Assembly (NCBI GenBank): GCA_025965975.1
Contig: JAOPVX010000230.1
Span: 35,398-99,397 of the forward strand
Source of the DNA: Mycobacterium sp.
Lineage (GTDB): Bacteria; Actinomycetota; Actinomycetes; Mycobacteriales; Mycobacteriaceae
Length of the DNA stretch: 64,000 bases
Direction of reading: 5' to 3'
Shown here: one piece after another, positions 36,573-45,217 of the stretch
How positions within the stretch are numbered: the stretch's first letter is position 1
How the letters are laid out: every line of letters starts with the position of its first letter
Notes under the pieces: generated by a model
Databases searched by the model: none
What the model was told of the DNA's origin: nothing
What the model saw: only the letters and a program-made list of their open reading frames with translations
Translations under genes and position numbers: made by a program

Positions 36573-37174
36573 ACAGTCCACTGACGAAAAAGCAGCAGCA
36601 GGGCGAGAACTCGCGCGAGCTGATCCTCGACGCCACCGAACGGCTGATGGCAACGCGCGGATACGCCGCCACGTCGATCAATGACATCCGCAAGGCGTGC
36701 GGGCTGCCGCCCAGCTCCATCTACTGGCATTTCGGTTCCAAGGAAGGCGTGCTCGCGGCGGTGATGGCGCGCGGCGCCGACCGGTTCTTCGCCGCGATCC
36801 CGACGTCAGAAGACGCCGAAGGACAGCTGGCCGTGCTGTCGAGGTTGCAATCGCAGCACCCGGACTTCCTGCGGCTGTTCTACATGCTGTCGCTGGAGCG
36901 CAGCAACGATCCGGCGGTCGCCGCGGTGATACGCCGCGTCCGCGACACCGCTATCGGGCGGTTCCGCGACGCGATCACCCAACTGCTGCCCGCCGACGCA
37001 CCGCCGAAGAAGGCCGAAAGCGTCGTCACCGAACTCACGGCGCTCGCCGTCGCGATCTCGGACGGGGTGTTCTTCGCCGACCACCTCGAACCCGACACCG
37101 ATGTCGAACAGATGTACCGGCGGCTGTCGGGGGCCGTGACGGCGCTCATTCCGATTCTGTTGGAGGAGAAGTGA
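36569..37174 (+). CDS. TetR-family transcriptional regulator
   Basis: A 201-residue TetR protein: HTH residues ~15-60 (DATERLMATRGYAATS, then GLPPSSIYWHFGSKEGVLA). ATG 36569 overlaps the oxygenase stop (ATGA), so the regulator is translated with the gene it probably controls. The ligand domain is not assignable. An inverted repeat at 35154 upstream of the operon is the probable operator. Confidence 0.9.
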   Translation: MNSPLTKKQQQGENSRELILDATERLMATRGYAATSINDIRKACGLPPSSIYWHFGSKEGVLAAVMARGADRFFAAIPTSEDAEGQLAVLSRLQSQHPDFLRLFYMLSLERSNDPAVAAVIRRVRDTAIGRFRDAITQLLPADAPPKKAESVVTELTALAVAISDGVFFADHLEPDTDVEQMYRRLSGAVTALIPILLEEK

Positions 37175-37188
37175 ACGGAGAAGTGAAC
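37165..37188 (+). repeat. Perfect 12-bp tandem duplication at SDR start
   Basis: The 12 bases GGAGAAGTGAAC occur twice in a row, each carrying a ribosome-site-like GGAGAA and a GTG. This gives three in-frame start candidates for the SDR gene: GTG 37171, GTG 37183 and ATG 37189. Confidence 0.95.
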
Positions 37189-38100
37189 ATGGCGAACATG
37201 AGGACAGCGATCATCACCGGCGCCAGCGCCGGGCTCGGGCTCGAGTGCGCACGAGCGCTGCTGCGCAGCGACCCGTCCTGGCACGTCGTCCTGGCGGTCC
37301 GCGATAGCAGCCGCGGCGCCGAAGCGGTCACGCGGTTGGGCGAACCGCAGCGCTGCACCGTGATGCGGATGGACCTCGCATCGTTGGCGTCGGTGCGCGC
37401 CTTCGTGCAGAACGTTCGGGGCGCCACACTTGCGCCGTTACACGCGATCGTGTGCAACGCCGGTGTCCAGGTGGTGTCGGGCACGGAATGGACGGCGGAC
37501 GGCTTCGAGATGACGTTCGGCGTCAACCACCTCGGCCATTTCGCGCTCGTGCAGGGTCTTCTCGACGAGCTGGCACACCCGGCGCGGATCGTCGTCGTCA
37601 GCAGCGGCACCCACGACCCGAGCAAGCACACCGGCATGCCCCACCCCGGCTACACCTCGGCCGCCGACCTCGCACGGCCGCGCGCCGAGCCGTCGGCGGG
37701 CGACGGCCGCCGCCGCTACACCACGTCCAAGCTGTGCAACGTGCTCTTCACCTACGAGCTCGACCGCCGGCTCGGCCACGGCGGCCATGGTGTTGCGGTC
37801 AACGCGTTCGACCCCGGCCTGATGCCCGGCTCCGGGCTGGCCCGCGACTACCCGCCGCTGCAGCGACTGGCGTGGCGCTATCTGCTCCCCGCGCTGCGGG
37901 TGTTGCCGGGTGTGCGCGGCACCCGTACCTCCGGCCGCTATCTGGCCGCGCTGGCCAACGACGACCGGTTCGACGGTGTCAGTGGTCGGTACTTCGACGG
38001 GCTGCGGCCGATCCGGTCGTCTGCGGAATCCTACGACGGTGACAAGGCGCTCGACCTGTGGGAGACCAGCGAACGGCTGCTGACCCACGCGCCCACGTAG
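37189..38100 (+). CDS. Short-chain dehydrogenase (protochlorophyllide-reductase-like)
   Basis: A 303-residue SDR: NAD(P)-binding TGASAGLGLECARAL, CNAG in IVCNAGVQ, NHLGHF, catalytic Tyr-x3-Lys in RRRYTTSKLCNVL and the preceding Ser in VVVSSGTHDP. The C-terminal AVNAFDPGLMPGSGLARDY is typical of the protochlorophyllide-reductase/retinol-dehydrogenase-like group, which makes a carotenoid or retinoid substrate plausible given the oxygenase upstream. The ATG after the 12-bp duplication is taken as start; GTG 37171, which overlaps the TetR stop, is an alternative. Confidence 0.88.
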   Translation: MANMRTAIITGASAGLGLECARALLRSDPSWHVVLAVRDSSRGAEAVTRLGEPQRCTVMRMDLASLASVRAFVQNVRGATLAPLHAIVCNAGVQVVSGTEWTADGFEMTFGVNHLGHFALVQGLLDELAHPARIVVVSSGTHDPSKHTGMPHPGYTSAADLARPRAEPSAGDGRRRYTTSKLCNVLFTYELDRRLGHGGHGVAVNAFDPGLMPGSGLARDYPPLQRLAWRYLLPALRVLPGVRGTRTSGRYLAALANDDRFDGVSGRYFDGLRPIRSSAESYDGDKALDLWETSERLLTHAPT

Positions 38101-38131
38101 CGGCGATGAGCGCCTGCGTAGTGTCCGGTAC

Positions 38132-39304
38132 GTGGCGCAGGACCGGCGGGCGCGGATCGCAACCGCGGCGCTGTTTTTGACCAACGGGGCGATCTTCGCC
38201 AACCTGCTGCCGCGCTATCCCGAGATCAAGGCCGACCTGCATCTGTCCAACGCGGTCTACGGCGCGGCGATCGCGGCATTCTCCGGTGGCGCGCTGGTCG
38301 CCGGGCTTGCCGCGGGGGCGCTGATCCGGCGATTCCGGTCGTCACGGGTCGCGGTGGTCGGCACGATCGGCATCGCGGTGTTCGTCGTCGCCGCCGGCCT
38401 TGCGAGGTCGCCGCTGGTGCTTGGCGCGACGCTGTTCGTCGCGGGCGCCTGGGACGCGATCACCGACGTCGCGCAGAACGCGCACGGCCTTCGGGTGCAG
38501 CGCACCTACGGCCGGTCGATCATCAACTCGTTTCACGCGGTGTGGGCGGTCGGCGCGATCCTTGGCGGCTTGATGGGTGCGGGCGCGATCGCGTTGCACA
38601 TCGGAAGGTCAACGCATCTGGCGATCTCCGCTGCGGTGTTCAGTGTCGTCGTCGTCATCGCATACCCGTATCTGTTGCGCGGCCCCGATCACGACGATCA
38701 TCCGTCGGCGCGGTCGGTGCGCGGGGGAGTCCGTGGCATCGCGGTGTATGCGTCGCTGGTGGCCCTCGTGGTGATCGCGATCGCGGGCGCGACGGTTGAG
38801 GATGCCGGAAGCTCCTGGGCCACCTTGTATTTGCGTGACAGCCTGGACGCGCCGGGGGCGATCGCGGTGTTCGGTTACGTTGCGCTCGTCGGGTTCATGT
38901 TCATCGGCAGGCTGTTCGGCGACCGGTTGGTGGACCGCTTCGGCGAGCGCGCGGTGGTGCGGACGGGAGGATTCGTCGCCGCCGCGGGCATGGGCGCCGC
39001 GCTGGCGGTTCCGAGTGTGCCCGGCACGATCGCGGGGTTCGCGGCTGCGGGTCTGGGTGTCGCGACGCTGATACCGGCCGCCATGCACGGGGCCGATCAG
39101 TTGCCCGGCATGCGCCCTGGCACGGGGCTGACGGTGGTGACCTGGCTGATGCGGGTCGGCTTCTTCGGCGCACCGTTGCTTGTCGGCGTCATCGCCGACG
39201 CGACGAGCCTGCGCGTCGGGTTGCTTTCCGTTCCGGTGGCCGGTGTGGTGGTGATGGTGCTGGCCGGTGCGCTCAATGCGCGGCGCCGGCCATCTCGATC
39301 GTGA
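38132..39304 (+). CDS. MFS transporter
   Basis: A 390-residue integral membrane protein with about twelve helices and the arrangement of the fucose-permease/FsrC-like MFS group: NGAIFANLLPRYPEIKADL at the N-terminus, the A-like loop GALIRRFRSSR, NSFHAVWAVGAILGGLMG in helix 5 and GRLFGDRLVDRFGER between helices 7 and 9. Probably a drug or metabolite exporter. The 3' end overlaps the convergent SMR gene by 32 bp. Confidence 0.88.
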   Translation: MAQDRRARIATAALFLTNGAIFANLLPRYPEIKADLHLSNAVYGAAIAAFSGGALVAGLAAGALIRRFRSSRVAVVGTIGIAVFVVAAGLARSPLVLGATLFVAGAWDAITDVAQNAHGLRVQRTYGRSIINSFHAVWAVGAILGGLMGAGAIALHIGRSTHLAISAAVFSVVVVIAYPYLLRGPDHDDHPSARSVRGGVRGIAVYASLVALVVIAIAGATVEDAGSSWATLYLRDSLDAPGAIAVFGYVALVGFMFIGRLFGDRLVDRFGERAVVRTGGFVAAAGMGAALAVPSVPGTIAGFAAAGLGVATLIPAAMHGADQLPGMRPGTGLTVVTWLMRVGFFGAPLLVGVIADATSLRVGLLSVPVAGVVVMVLAGALNARRRPSRS

Positions 39305-39599
39305 GCACGCCGGCGACGATGAGGGCGATGCCGCAGGCCATCACCCAGGTCAGCGGTTCTGCGAACAGGAATCGCGCGATGACCGCGACAAGGGCGACAC
39401 CGCAGGCCGTCCAGATGCCGTAGGCGATGCCGACCGGCATGCCCTGCGACAGCGACAGCCACAGCAGATAGAACGACGCGAGATAGCCCACCGTGACAGG
39501 GGCGATCCAGCCCTTCTTGCGGAATCCGTCCGATGCACGCAGAGACAGCGTCGCGACGACTTCGATGAGGATGGCGCCGGCCAGCGCCCACCACATCAC
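39273..39599 (-). CDS. SMR-family transporter, subunit 2
   Basis: A 108-residue four-helix protein of the small multidrug resistance family with the essential Glu in helix 1 (ILIEVVATLSLRAS) and GMPVGIAYGIWTACG. Such proteins work as dimers that exchange cations for protons. Its start overlaps the stop of the next SMR gene by 4 bp (ATGA), so the two form a pair, probably an asymmetric heterodimer of the EbrAB or YkkCD kind. Confidence 0.92.
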   Translation of the reverse strand: MMWWALAGAILIEVVATLSLRASDGFRKKGWIAPVTVGYLASFYLLWLSLSQGMPVGIAYGIWTACGVALVAVIARFLFAEPLTWVMACGIALIVAGVLTIEMAGAAH

Positions 39600-39934
39600 G
39601 GCTCATCCGCTCTGGCCGGCCGCGATCCGAACTCGACGAGCAGCACGCCCGCGATGATCAGCCCGATCCCCGCCACGATCGGCCAGGTGAATGGGTCACC
39701 GAAGATCTCGGCGGCCAGCGCCGCGGTCGCCGCAGTTCCCGACGCGCCCCAGATCCCGTATGCCACGCCGACCGGCATTCCGGCCCGCAACACCATCGTC
39801 AACAGCACGAATGAGCCCACATAACCCGCAACGACCAGCAGCAGCCACGCCGAGTGGTCCTGGGATGCGCGCAGGGACAACGTGGCGGCAACCTCGACGG
39901 AGATGGCCGCGAACAGCAGCGCCCATATCCGCAC
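39596..39934 (-). CDS. SMR-family transporter, subunit 1
   Basis: A 112-residue SMR protein with helix-1 Glu (AISVEVAATLSLRAS), GMPVGVAYGIWGASG and a charged C-terminal tail (GSRPARADEP). It is the first gene of the SMR pair and diverges from the esterase gene at 40044. The mix of two similar but distinct subunits suggests they insert with opposite topology; that is inference from known pairs. Confidence 0.92.
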   Translation of the reverse strand: MRIWALLFAAISVEVAATLSLRASQDHSAWLLLVVAGYVGSFVLLTMVLRAGMPVGVAYGIWGASGTAATAALAAEIFGDPFTWPIVAGIGLIIAGVLLVEFGSRPARADEP

Positions 39935-40043
39935 GCGACCAACTTATCCGACCCCGCGGTGCACCATCGGCGTCAGCACCTCGTGCGCGAACCGCCTTCG
40001 CCTGTGGCGCCGAATAGTGCTCCTTGCCCGTACGATCGTCCCG

Positions 40044-41591
40044 ATGGGAAACGCAGACACGGTGGTCGACACCCGTGACGGGCCGATCCGTGGCAGCGAC
40101 GACGGCCTGGTCAAGGCGTGGAAAGGCGTGCCGTACGCCGCCGCCCCGACCGGCAACCTGCGATGGCGCGCGCCCGAGCCTCCTGCGCCGTGGCGCGAGG
40201 TCGCCGATGCGACCGCGTTCGGAGCGGTCTGCCCGCAACCGGTGGAGCCGCGGATACCCATCGACCTCGGTGCGCCGCAAGGCGACGACTGCCTGAGCCT
40301 CAACGTCTGGGCACCCTCGGATACCGCCGCCGGCGACCGGAAACCGGTGATGGTGTGGATTCACGGCGGCGCGTACATCTTCGGCTCGGCCAGCCAACCG
40401 CTCTACGACGGGGCAGTGTTGAGCGCCGGCGGCGACGTGGTGGTCGTGACCGTCAACTATCGCTTCGGGGCCTTCGGATTCCTCGATTTGTCCTCGTTTT
40501 CCACCCCGGCACGGCGCTTCGACTCCAATCCCGGCCTGCGCGACGTGATCCTGGCCCTGCAATGGGTGCGCGACAACATCGCCGCGTTCGGCGGCGATCC
40601 GAACCGGGTGACGCTTTTCGGTGAATCCGCAGGCGCAGGCGTCGTCACCACCCTGCTGACCACTCCAGTCGCCGCGGGCCTGTTCAGCGCCGCGATCGCG
40701 CAGAGCTCGCCAGCCACGTCGGTGTACGACACCACCAGGGGCCGCAGGGTCGCCGAAGAGTTTCTCGACACACTCGGCGTTGGGCCCGACGACGTCGACC
40801 GGTTGAGTGATGCGCCTGCCGAGGCGATCGTGGCGGCGTCGCGGGCGCTGTTCAACGACGTGCCGTTGCGTAGCCCAGGCCTGCTCGCCTTCGCGCCGAT
40901 CGTCGACGGCGACCTCGTGCCCGATTATCCGGTCAAGCTGGCACGCGAGGGCCGCTCGCACCCTGTGCCGTTGATCATCGGCACCAACAAGCACGAGGCG
41001 GCACTGTTCAAGTGGATGAAGTCGCCGCTGATGCCGATCACGCCCCACGAGATCAGGCGGATGTTCGCCGAGATGGCCGCCGAACAACCCGACATACAGC
41101 TGCCGACGGAGGATCAGATCGGGGCCGTCTATCGCAGCCGCCGTACCAAGACCCGGGGGATGGGTGTCGCGCGCGACATCGGCTTCCGGATGCCGTCGGT
41201 CTGGCTGGCCGAGGGGCACAGCGCTGCCGCGCCGGTCTACCTGTACCGATTCGACTGGTCCACCCCGATGCTGAAGGCGATGGGAATCGGTGCAACACAC
41301 GCCACCGAATTGCCCTACGTTTGGGGAAATTTGATCGCCGGACCCAAGGACGTCACGTTCAAACTGGGTGGGTTGAAGACCGGTGCGGCGGTGTCGGCGC
41401 GGGTGCGGGCCCGCTGGGTGAACTTTGCCATCGATGCGAAGCCCAATGGGCTGCCCGGCGAACCGGAGTGGCCGCCGTATCACGAAGCGGATCGGGCATG
41501 CCTGATCATCGACCGGCGCGATGCGATCGTGAACGACATCGATCTGCACATCCGGACCACCTGGGGCGATGCGGTACTCAACTTTCGGTAG
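40044..41591 (+). CDS. Type-B carboxylesterase
   Basis: A 515-residue alpha/beta hydrolase: oxyanion PVMVWIHGGAYIFGS, nucleophile elbow GESAGAG, catalytic acid in the GTNKHEAALF segment and His in GATHATELPYVWG. These are the marks of COesterase (type B) enzymes that hydrolyse aryl and alkyl esters. No signal peptide at the chosen ATG (MGNADTVVDTRDG), so likely cytosolic. It stands alone between the SMR pair and the desaturase. Confidence 0.92.
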   Translation: MGNADTVVDTRDGPIRGSDDGLVKAWKGVPYAAAPTGNLRWRAPEPPAPWREVADATAFGAVCPQPVEPRIPIDLGAPQGDDCLSLNVWAPSDTAAGDRKPVMVWIHGGAYIFGSASQPLYDGAVLSAGGDVVVVTVNYRFGAFGFLDLSSFSTPARRFDSNPGLRDVILALQWVRDNIAAFGGDPNRVTLFGESAGAGVVTTLLTTPVAAGLFSAAIAQSSPATSVYDTTRGRRVAEEFLDTLGVGPDDVDRLSDAPAEAIVAASRALFNDVPLRSPGLLAFAPIVDGDLVPDYPVKLAREGRSHPVPLIIGTNKHEAALFKWMKSPLMPITPHEIRRMFAEMAAEQPDIQLPTEDQIGAVYRSRRTKTRGMGVARDIGFRMPSVWLAEGHSAAAPVYLYRFDWSTPMLKAMGIGATHATELPYVWGNLIAGPKDVTFKLGGLKTGAAVSARVRARWVNFAIDAKPNGLPGEPEWPPYHEADRACLIIDRRDAIVNDIDLHIRTTWGDAVLNFR

Positions 41592-41628
41592 CCCTGCCCG
41601 CCGCTAAACTTGCGGGGGAGGTGTCGTC

Positions 41629-42555
41629 GTGGACATGGCAAATGCATTCTCGGGTGTGCTGCCGCCGCTGATGCACGATCCGGTGATGTTCGCGGTCCCG
41701 TTCTTCCTGGTGCTGCTGATCATCGAGTGGGCCGCGGCGCGCAAGCTCGCGCACACCGAAGCCGATCGCCCACCTTCGGGTGCGTACATGAAGTCCGACG
41801 CGTGGGCCAGCATCTGGATGGGCCTGGTGTCGGTAGGGACCAGCGGGGTGCTCAACGGGATCGCTCTGCTGGCGTATGCGGCGCTCTACGTTTATGTCGC
41901 GCCGTGGCAGCTGCCTGCCACGCAGTGGTACACGTGGGTGATCGCCGTTGCCGGCGTTGACCTGCTCTACTACCTCTACCACCGGATGGCACACCGGGTG
42001 CGGCTGTTCTGGGCCACCCATCAGGCCCATCACTCGAGTCAGTACTTCAACTTCGCCACCGCGCTTCGGCAGAAGTGGAACATCAGCGGCGACGTGTTCT
42101 TGCGGGCGCTGTTACCGCTGTTGGGTGTTCCGCCCTGGATGGTGTTCGCGAGCTTCTCGATCAATCTGATCTATCAGTTCTGGATACATACCGAGCGCAT
42201 TGACAGGCTTTGGCGGCCAATCGAATTCATCTTCAACACGCCGTCACACCACCGGGTGCACCATGGCATGGACCAGCAGTACCTCGACAGGAACTACGGC
42301 GGAATTCTGATCCTGTGGGACAGACTGTTCGGCAGCTTCTGCGCAGAGAACACACGACCGCACTACGGTCTCACCAAACAGGTGGACACCTTCAACATTT
42401 GGAAGCTGCAGACGGGGGAGTACGTGGCGATCGCCCGCGATGTGCGGCACGCGAGGCGGTGGCGCGACAGGCTCGGCTACATCCTCGGACCGCCGGGATG
42501 GGCGCCGGCCGAACCGAAACTCGCCGTCGACGAATCGGCGAAAGTTCGCACCTAA
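41629..42555 (+). CDS. Sterol desaturase/fatty acid hydroxylase (Rv1814-like)
   Basis: A 308-residue membrane diiron enzyme with the histidine motifs HRMAH, HQAHH and HHRVHH of the fatty-acid-hydroxylase superfamily and at least four hydrophobic spans. It corresponds in position to M. tuberculosis erg3 (Rv1814), followed by the S1 protease as in that species. Expected role is oxidation of a sterol or lipid at the membrane. The GTG start has GGGGGAGG upstream. Confidence 0.9.
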   Translation: MDMANAFSGVLPPLMHDPVMFAVPFFLVLLIIEWAAARKLAHTEADRPPSGAYMKSDAWASIWMGLVSVGTSGVLNGIALLAYAALYVYVAPWQLPATQWYTWVIAVAGVDLLYYLYHRMAHRVRLFWATHQAHHSSQYFNFATALRQKWNISGDVFLRALLPLLGVPPWMVFASFSINLIYQFWIHTERIDRLWRPIEFIFNTPSHHRVHHGMDQQYLDRNYGGILILWDRLFGSFCAENTRPHYGLTKQVDTFNIWKLQTGEYVAIARDVRHARRWRDRLGYILGPPGWAPAEPKLAVDESAKVRT

Positions 42556-42557
42556 GC

Positions 42558-42948
42558 GTGCCGCTCGACCTGTGGGCCACCGAAACCAAGGGCGTCAAGC
42601 TCGTGCTGCAGGACGACCGCAACGTGGTGCTCTACGCCGGCGACGGACCGGCTTGGTCGTCGAAGACGGACACCACCGAGCCGCCTGCACCTGCACCCGA
42701 GGCCGAAGCCGCGACACCCGAGGTCGCTCCGGTGGCCGAGGAAGCGCCGGCACCCGCTCCGGAGGCCGAGCCTGCTCCGCCTCCGCCGCCCGCTCCCCGG
42801 ACGTACACGGTGGTCTCCGGCGACACTCTGTCGGCGATCTCCGAACGCTTTCTACGGTGACGGCAGCAAGTACCAGGTGATTGCCGACGCCAGCGGCGTC
42901 TCCAATCCCGACCTGATTCATCCGGCTCAGGTGCTGACGATTCCGTAG
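42558..42948 (+). pseudogene. LysM/lectin-like small protein, truncated and frameshifted
   Basis: The remains of a mycobacterial protein with a bulb-lectin domain and a C-terminal LysM. Only the last lectin turn (GVKLVLQDDRNVVLYAGDGP) remains, then a Pro/Ala/Glu-rich linker and LysM (RTYTVVSGDTLSAISERF). One extra T near 42853 (TTTC for TTC) shifts the frame, so YGDGSKYQVIADASGV continues in the next frame to a TAG at 42946. The N-terminal lectin turns are missing and the sterol desaturase stop lies just upstream. LysM domains bind peptidoglycan. Confidence 0.8.
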
Positions 42949-42960
42949 GGCAAACGCGAT

Positions 42961-42990
42961 GGTGGCCCGGGCCGAAAGGCTCGGGCCACC
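42961..42990 (+). terminator. Strong hairpin (13-bp stem, GAAA loop)
   Basis: GGTGGCCCGGGCC-GAAA-GGCTCGGGCCACC makes a 13-bp stem with one G-T wobble. It follows the LysM remnant stop by 12 bp and lacks a U-tract, as mycobacterial terminators often do. Confidence 0.75.
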
Positions 42991-43212
42991 ACTGCTTTAC
43001 GGGTGTGCCGCGGCCGTTGGCTTGCCGCGCGGTGCCTGGGCAAAGACGGGTGTGTAACGTCGCAGCGTTCCCGTGCGATGAGCAATTGCGTGTGCCGTTG
43101 CGCCAGTGGTGGACCAAGGTCGGCAGAGGGGTGCCGACCTTGGTCGCTGGGGTATAGCTATCCGCAGCTCACCGGTACGCTGGACAGCGTTGACGCATGA
43201 AGATCGGAGGCC

Positions 43213-43917
43213 ATGGTGTGCCGACGATGGTTGCGCATGCTCGTAGCGGCCGCCGCCCCGATCGCCACACTCGTACTGCTGCAGTCTGCGCCGGCGCAGG
43301 CCGCCCAGGGGGTGCCCGTGTTTCCCGGCATGGAGGTTCGCCAAGGCACCAACGTCTGCACGCTGGGTTACGTCGACCCGCAAATGCGGATCGCGTTCAC
43401 CGCGGGCCATTGCAGGGGCAGCGGAGTGGTCAGTGACAGGGACGGCAACCCGATCGGCAACCAGACACTGTTCCGGGACAACACACCGAACGGCGCCACC
43501 ATCGACACCAACCATCAGATTGCCGATTGGGAAGCGATCAGCCTTGCACCCGACGTCGCGGTCAACAACACCCTGCCGGGCGGACGGCAATTGATCGCCG
43601 ACCCAACCATCGTGCCCGCGGTCGGTCTGCCCATCTGTCACTTCGGTGTGATCACGGGGGAGAGCTGCGGGACCGTCCAGGCCGTGAACAACGGCTGGTT
43701 CACGATGGCCAACGGCGTGGTCAGCCAGAAGGGCGACTCCGGCGGGCCGGTGTACAGCCTCACCCCCGACGGCCGGGCAGCGATCATCGGAATGTTCAAC
43801 AGCACCTGGGGTCAGTACCCGGCGGCGGTCTCGTGGCAGTCCGCCAGCCAGGAGGCGAGCGAAGACGTCATCTCCGCCGCTTCGGGCAGCGTCCCCGCCC
43901 CACCGCCTTCGCCCTAG
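43213..43917 (+). CDS. Secreted S1-type serine protease (Rv1815-like)
   Basis: A 234-residue exported protein: signal peptide to about residue 34 (LLQSAPAQAAQG), catalytic His in FTAGHC, Ser in KGDSGGPVYSL, with the Asp in the segment around ADWEAISLAPDVAV uncertain. Cysteines form pairs around TAGHC and ICHFG/GESCG. It matches M. tuberculosis Rv1815 in type and place. The start has a GGAGGCC ribosome site. It overlaps the convergent Ddn-like gene by 4 bp. Confidence 0.88.
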   Translation: MVCRRWLRMLVAAAAPIATLVLLQSAPAQAAQGVPVFPGMEVRQGTNVCTLGYVDPQMRIAFTAGHCRGSGVVSDRDGNPIGNQTLFRDNTPNGATIDTNHQIADWEAISLAPDVAVNNTLPGGRQLIADPTIVPAVGLPICHFGVITGESCGTVQAVNNGWFTMANGVVSQKGDSGGPVYSLTPDGRAAIIGMFNSTWGQYPAAVSWQSASQEASEDVISAASGSVPAPPPSP

Positions 43918-44354
43918 CGGACGAGCTCGAAAACCGGGATCGACGGGGCGGCAGCCCGCATTTCGTCATCGGTCGACTGCGGCGTCAACCCGCCGACGTG
44001 ACCCTTGACCTCCCAGTACCACCGGTCGAGGTAGCGCTTCAACAGCTGCGGCTTGGCGTCGTCGGCGACCTCGGCGATGCGCACGTCCCTGCTGCGCCAC
44101 CGCGGCCCCATCTCGACGACGCCCGCGCTACGCGCGTTGCGCGCCCACTGCGTGTTACCGCGCGGCGACACGACGTAGTCGCGGCCGTCGACGGTCAGCA
44201 TGTTGATCACCACGCCGCGGCGCTTGCCGGTCTTGCGGCCGCGGACCCGCAGAGCACGGGTTCCTGCGATGCTGATTCCGGCCTCGGCCAGCCAGCGGAT
44301 CAGCTCGTTGCCTGCGCGGGCGGCCAAATTGGGGGCGTCGTAACGCACGGTCAC
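43914..44354 (-). CDS. Ddn-like F420/deazaflavin-dependent nitroreductase-family protein
   Basis: A 146-residue split-barrel protein of the DUF385/Ddn type: RTRALRVRGRKTGKRRG-like segment LRVRGRKTGKRRGVVINML, then YVVSPRGNTQWARNAR, and a C-terminal DRWYWEVKGHVGGL. Members reduce quinones or nitro compounds with F420H2. It diverges from the TetR gene at 44468, and two operator-like sites lie between them, so that TetR probably represses it. Confidence 0.88.
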   Translation of the reverse strand: MTVRYDAPNLAARAGNELIRWLAEAGISIAGTRALRVRGRKTGKRRGVVINMLTVDGRDYVVSPRGNTQWARNARSAGVVEMGPRWRSRDVRIAEVADDAKPQLLKRYLDRWYWEVKGHVGGLTPQSTDDEMRAAAPSIPVFELVR

Positions 44355-44384
44355 CTGGGTTCCTTTCGTCGGATGGGGAGATTC

Positions 44385-44399
44385 GAGAGCGGTGCTCTC
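44385..44399. promoter_or_regulatory. TetR operator 1 (GAGAGC-GGT-GCTCTC)
   Basis: A perfect 6-bp inverted repeat with a 3-bp spacer. It and the related site at 44432 share the pattern RAGAGC-RGT-GYTCTC. Both lie in the 113-bp gap between the divergent Ddn-like and TetR (44468) genes. Confidence 0.7.
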
Positions 44400-44431
44400 C
44401 GTTCAGGGTGGCACGCCGGCCCGGAAAATTC

Positions 44432-44446
44432 AAGAGCAGTGTTCTC
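44432..44446. promoter_or_regulatory. TetR operator 2 (AAGAGC-AGT-GTTCTC)
   Basis: An imperfect copy of operator 1, 47 bp away centre to centre (about 4.5 helical turns). It lies 21 bp before the TetR ATG, where autorepression is expected. Confidence 0.65.
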
Positions 44447-44467
44447 GTTTTGTGTCACACTGGCCGC

Positions 44468-45148
44468 ATGGGCAAGCGGCGGGAAACCCGCGAGAAGATC
44501 GAGGCGCAGATCATCGAGCTCGGCCGGCGCCATCTGGCCACCGAGGGTGCGGCCGGGCTCTCGCTGCGGGCCATCGCGCGCGACCTGGGCATGGTGTCGT
44601 CCGCGGTGTACCGCTATGTGGCCAGCCGCGACGATCTGCTGACGCTGCTCCTCGTCGACGCCTATTCGGAGCTGGCCGACGCGGTCGACCGCGCCGGTGC
44701 GGCGGCCGGCGGGGCCTGGCGTGACCACCTGCTGGCAATGTCGCACGCGGCCCGCGCGTGGGCGATCGATCAGCCGGCCCGCTGGGCGCTGCTGTACGGC
44801 AGCCCGGTGCCGGGTTACCACGCGCCGCGGGAGCGCACGGTCGGGCCGGGGACCCGGGTAGTCGCTGCGCTGTTCGACGCGATCGGGGCCGGCATCGCGG
44901 CTGGCGCCATATCTTCGTCCAATGTCGCTGTGACGCAACCGTTGCCGTCGGACTTCGACCGGATACGTGAGGAGTTCGAGTTCGCCGGCGATGACTCCGC
45001 GGTGGCCAAATGCTTTCTGCTGTGGGCGGGACTGGTCGGTGCGATCAGCCTCGAAGTGTTCGGTCAGTACGGCGCCGACACACTGACCGAACCCGTGGTC
45101 GTATTCGACACCCAGGTCAGGCTGCTTATCGACATGTTCGGCGGGTGA
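44468..45148 (+). CDS. TetR-family regulator (Rv1816-like)
   Basis: A 226-residue TetR: HTH residues ~10-55 (AAGLSLRAIARDLGMVSSAV, then YRYVASRDDLLTLLL). The C-terminal TetR_C domain contains ARWALLYGSPVPGYHAP, a signature of the Rv1816 group. ATG 44468 is preferred over an upstream frame to 44408 because the longer form would run through operator 2. It probably controls itself and the Ddn-like gene. Confidence 0.9.
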   Translation: MGKRRETREKIEAQIIELGRRHLATEGAAGLSLRAIARDLGMVSSAVYRYVASRDDLLTLLLVDAYSELADAVDRAGAAAGGAWRDHLLAMSHAARAWAIDQPARWALLYGSPVPGYHAPRERTVGPGTRVVAALFDAIGAGIAAGAISSSNVAVTQPLPSDFDRIREEFEFAGDDSAVAKCFLLWAGLVGAISLEVFGQYGADTLTEPVVVFDTQVRLLIDMFGG

Positions 45149-45217
45149 CGGCCACCGGCGCTGCGGTCCTGGATGTTTGCCGCGGCGCAGGAACTATCCT
45201 GGATTGGCGAGGCACTG

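Noticed and set aside
38101-38131. Another copy of the junction repeat (ATGAGCGCC)
   Set aside because: Only eight bases match the unit and no stop-start overlap is formed; the similarity may be chance.
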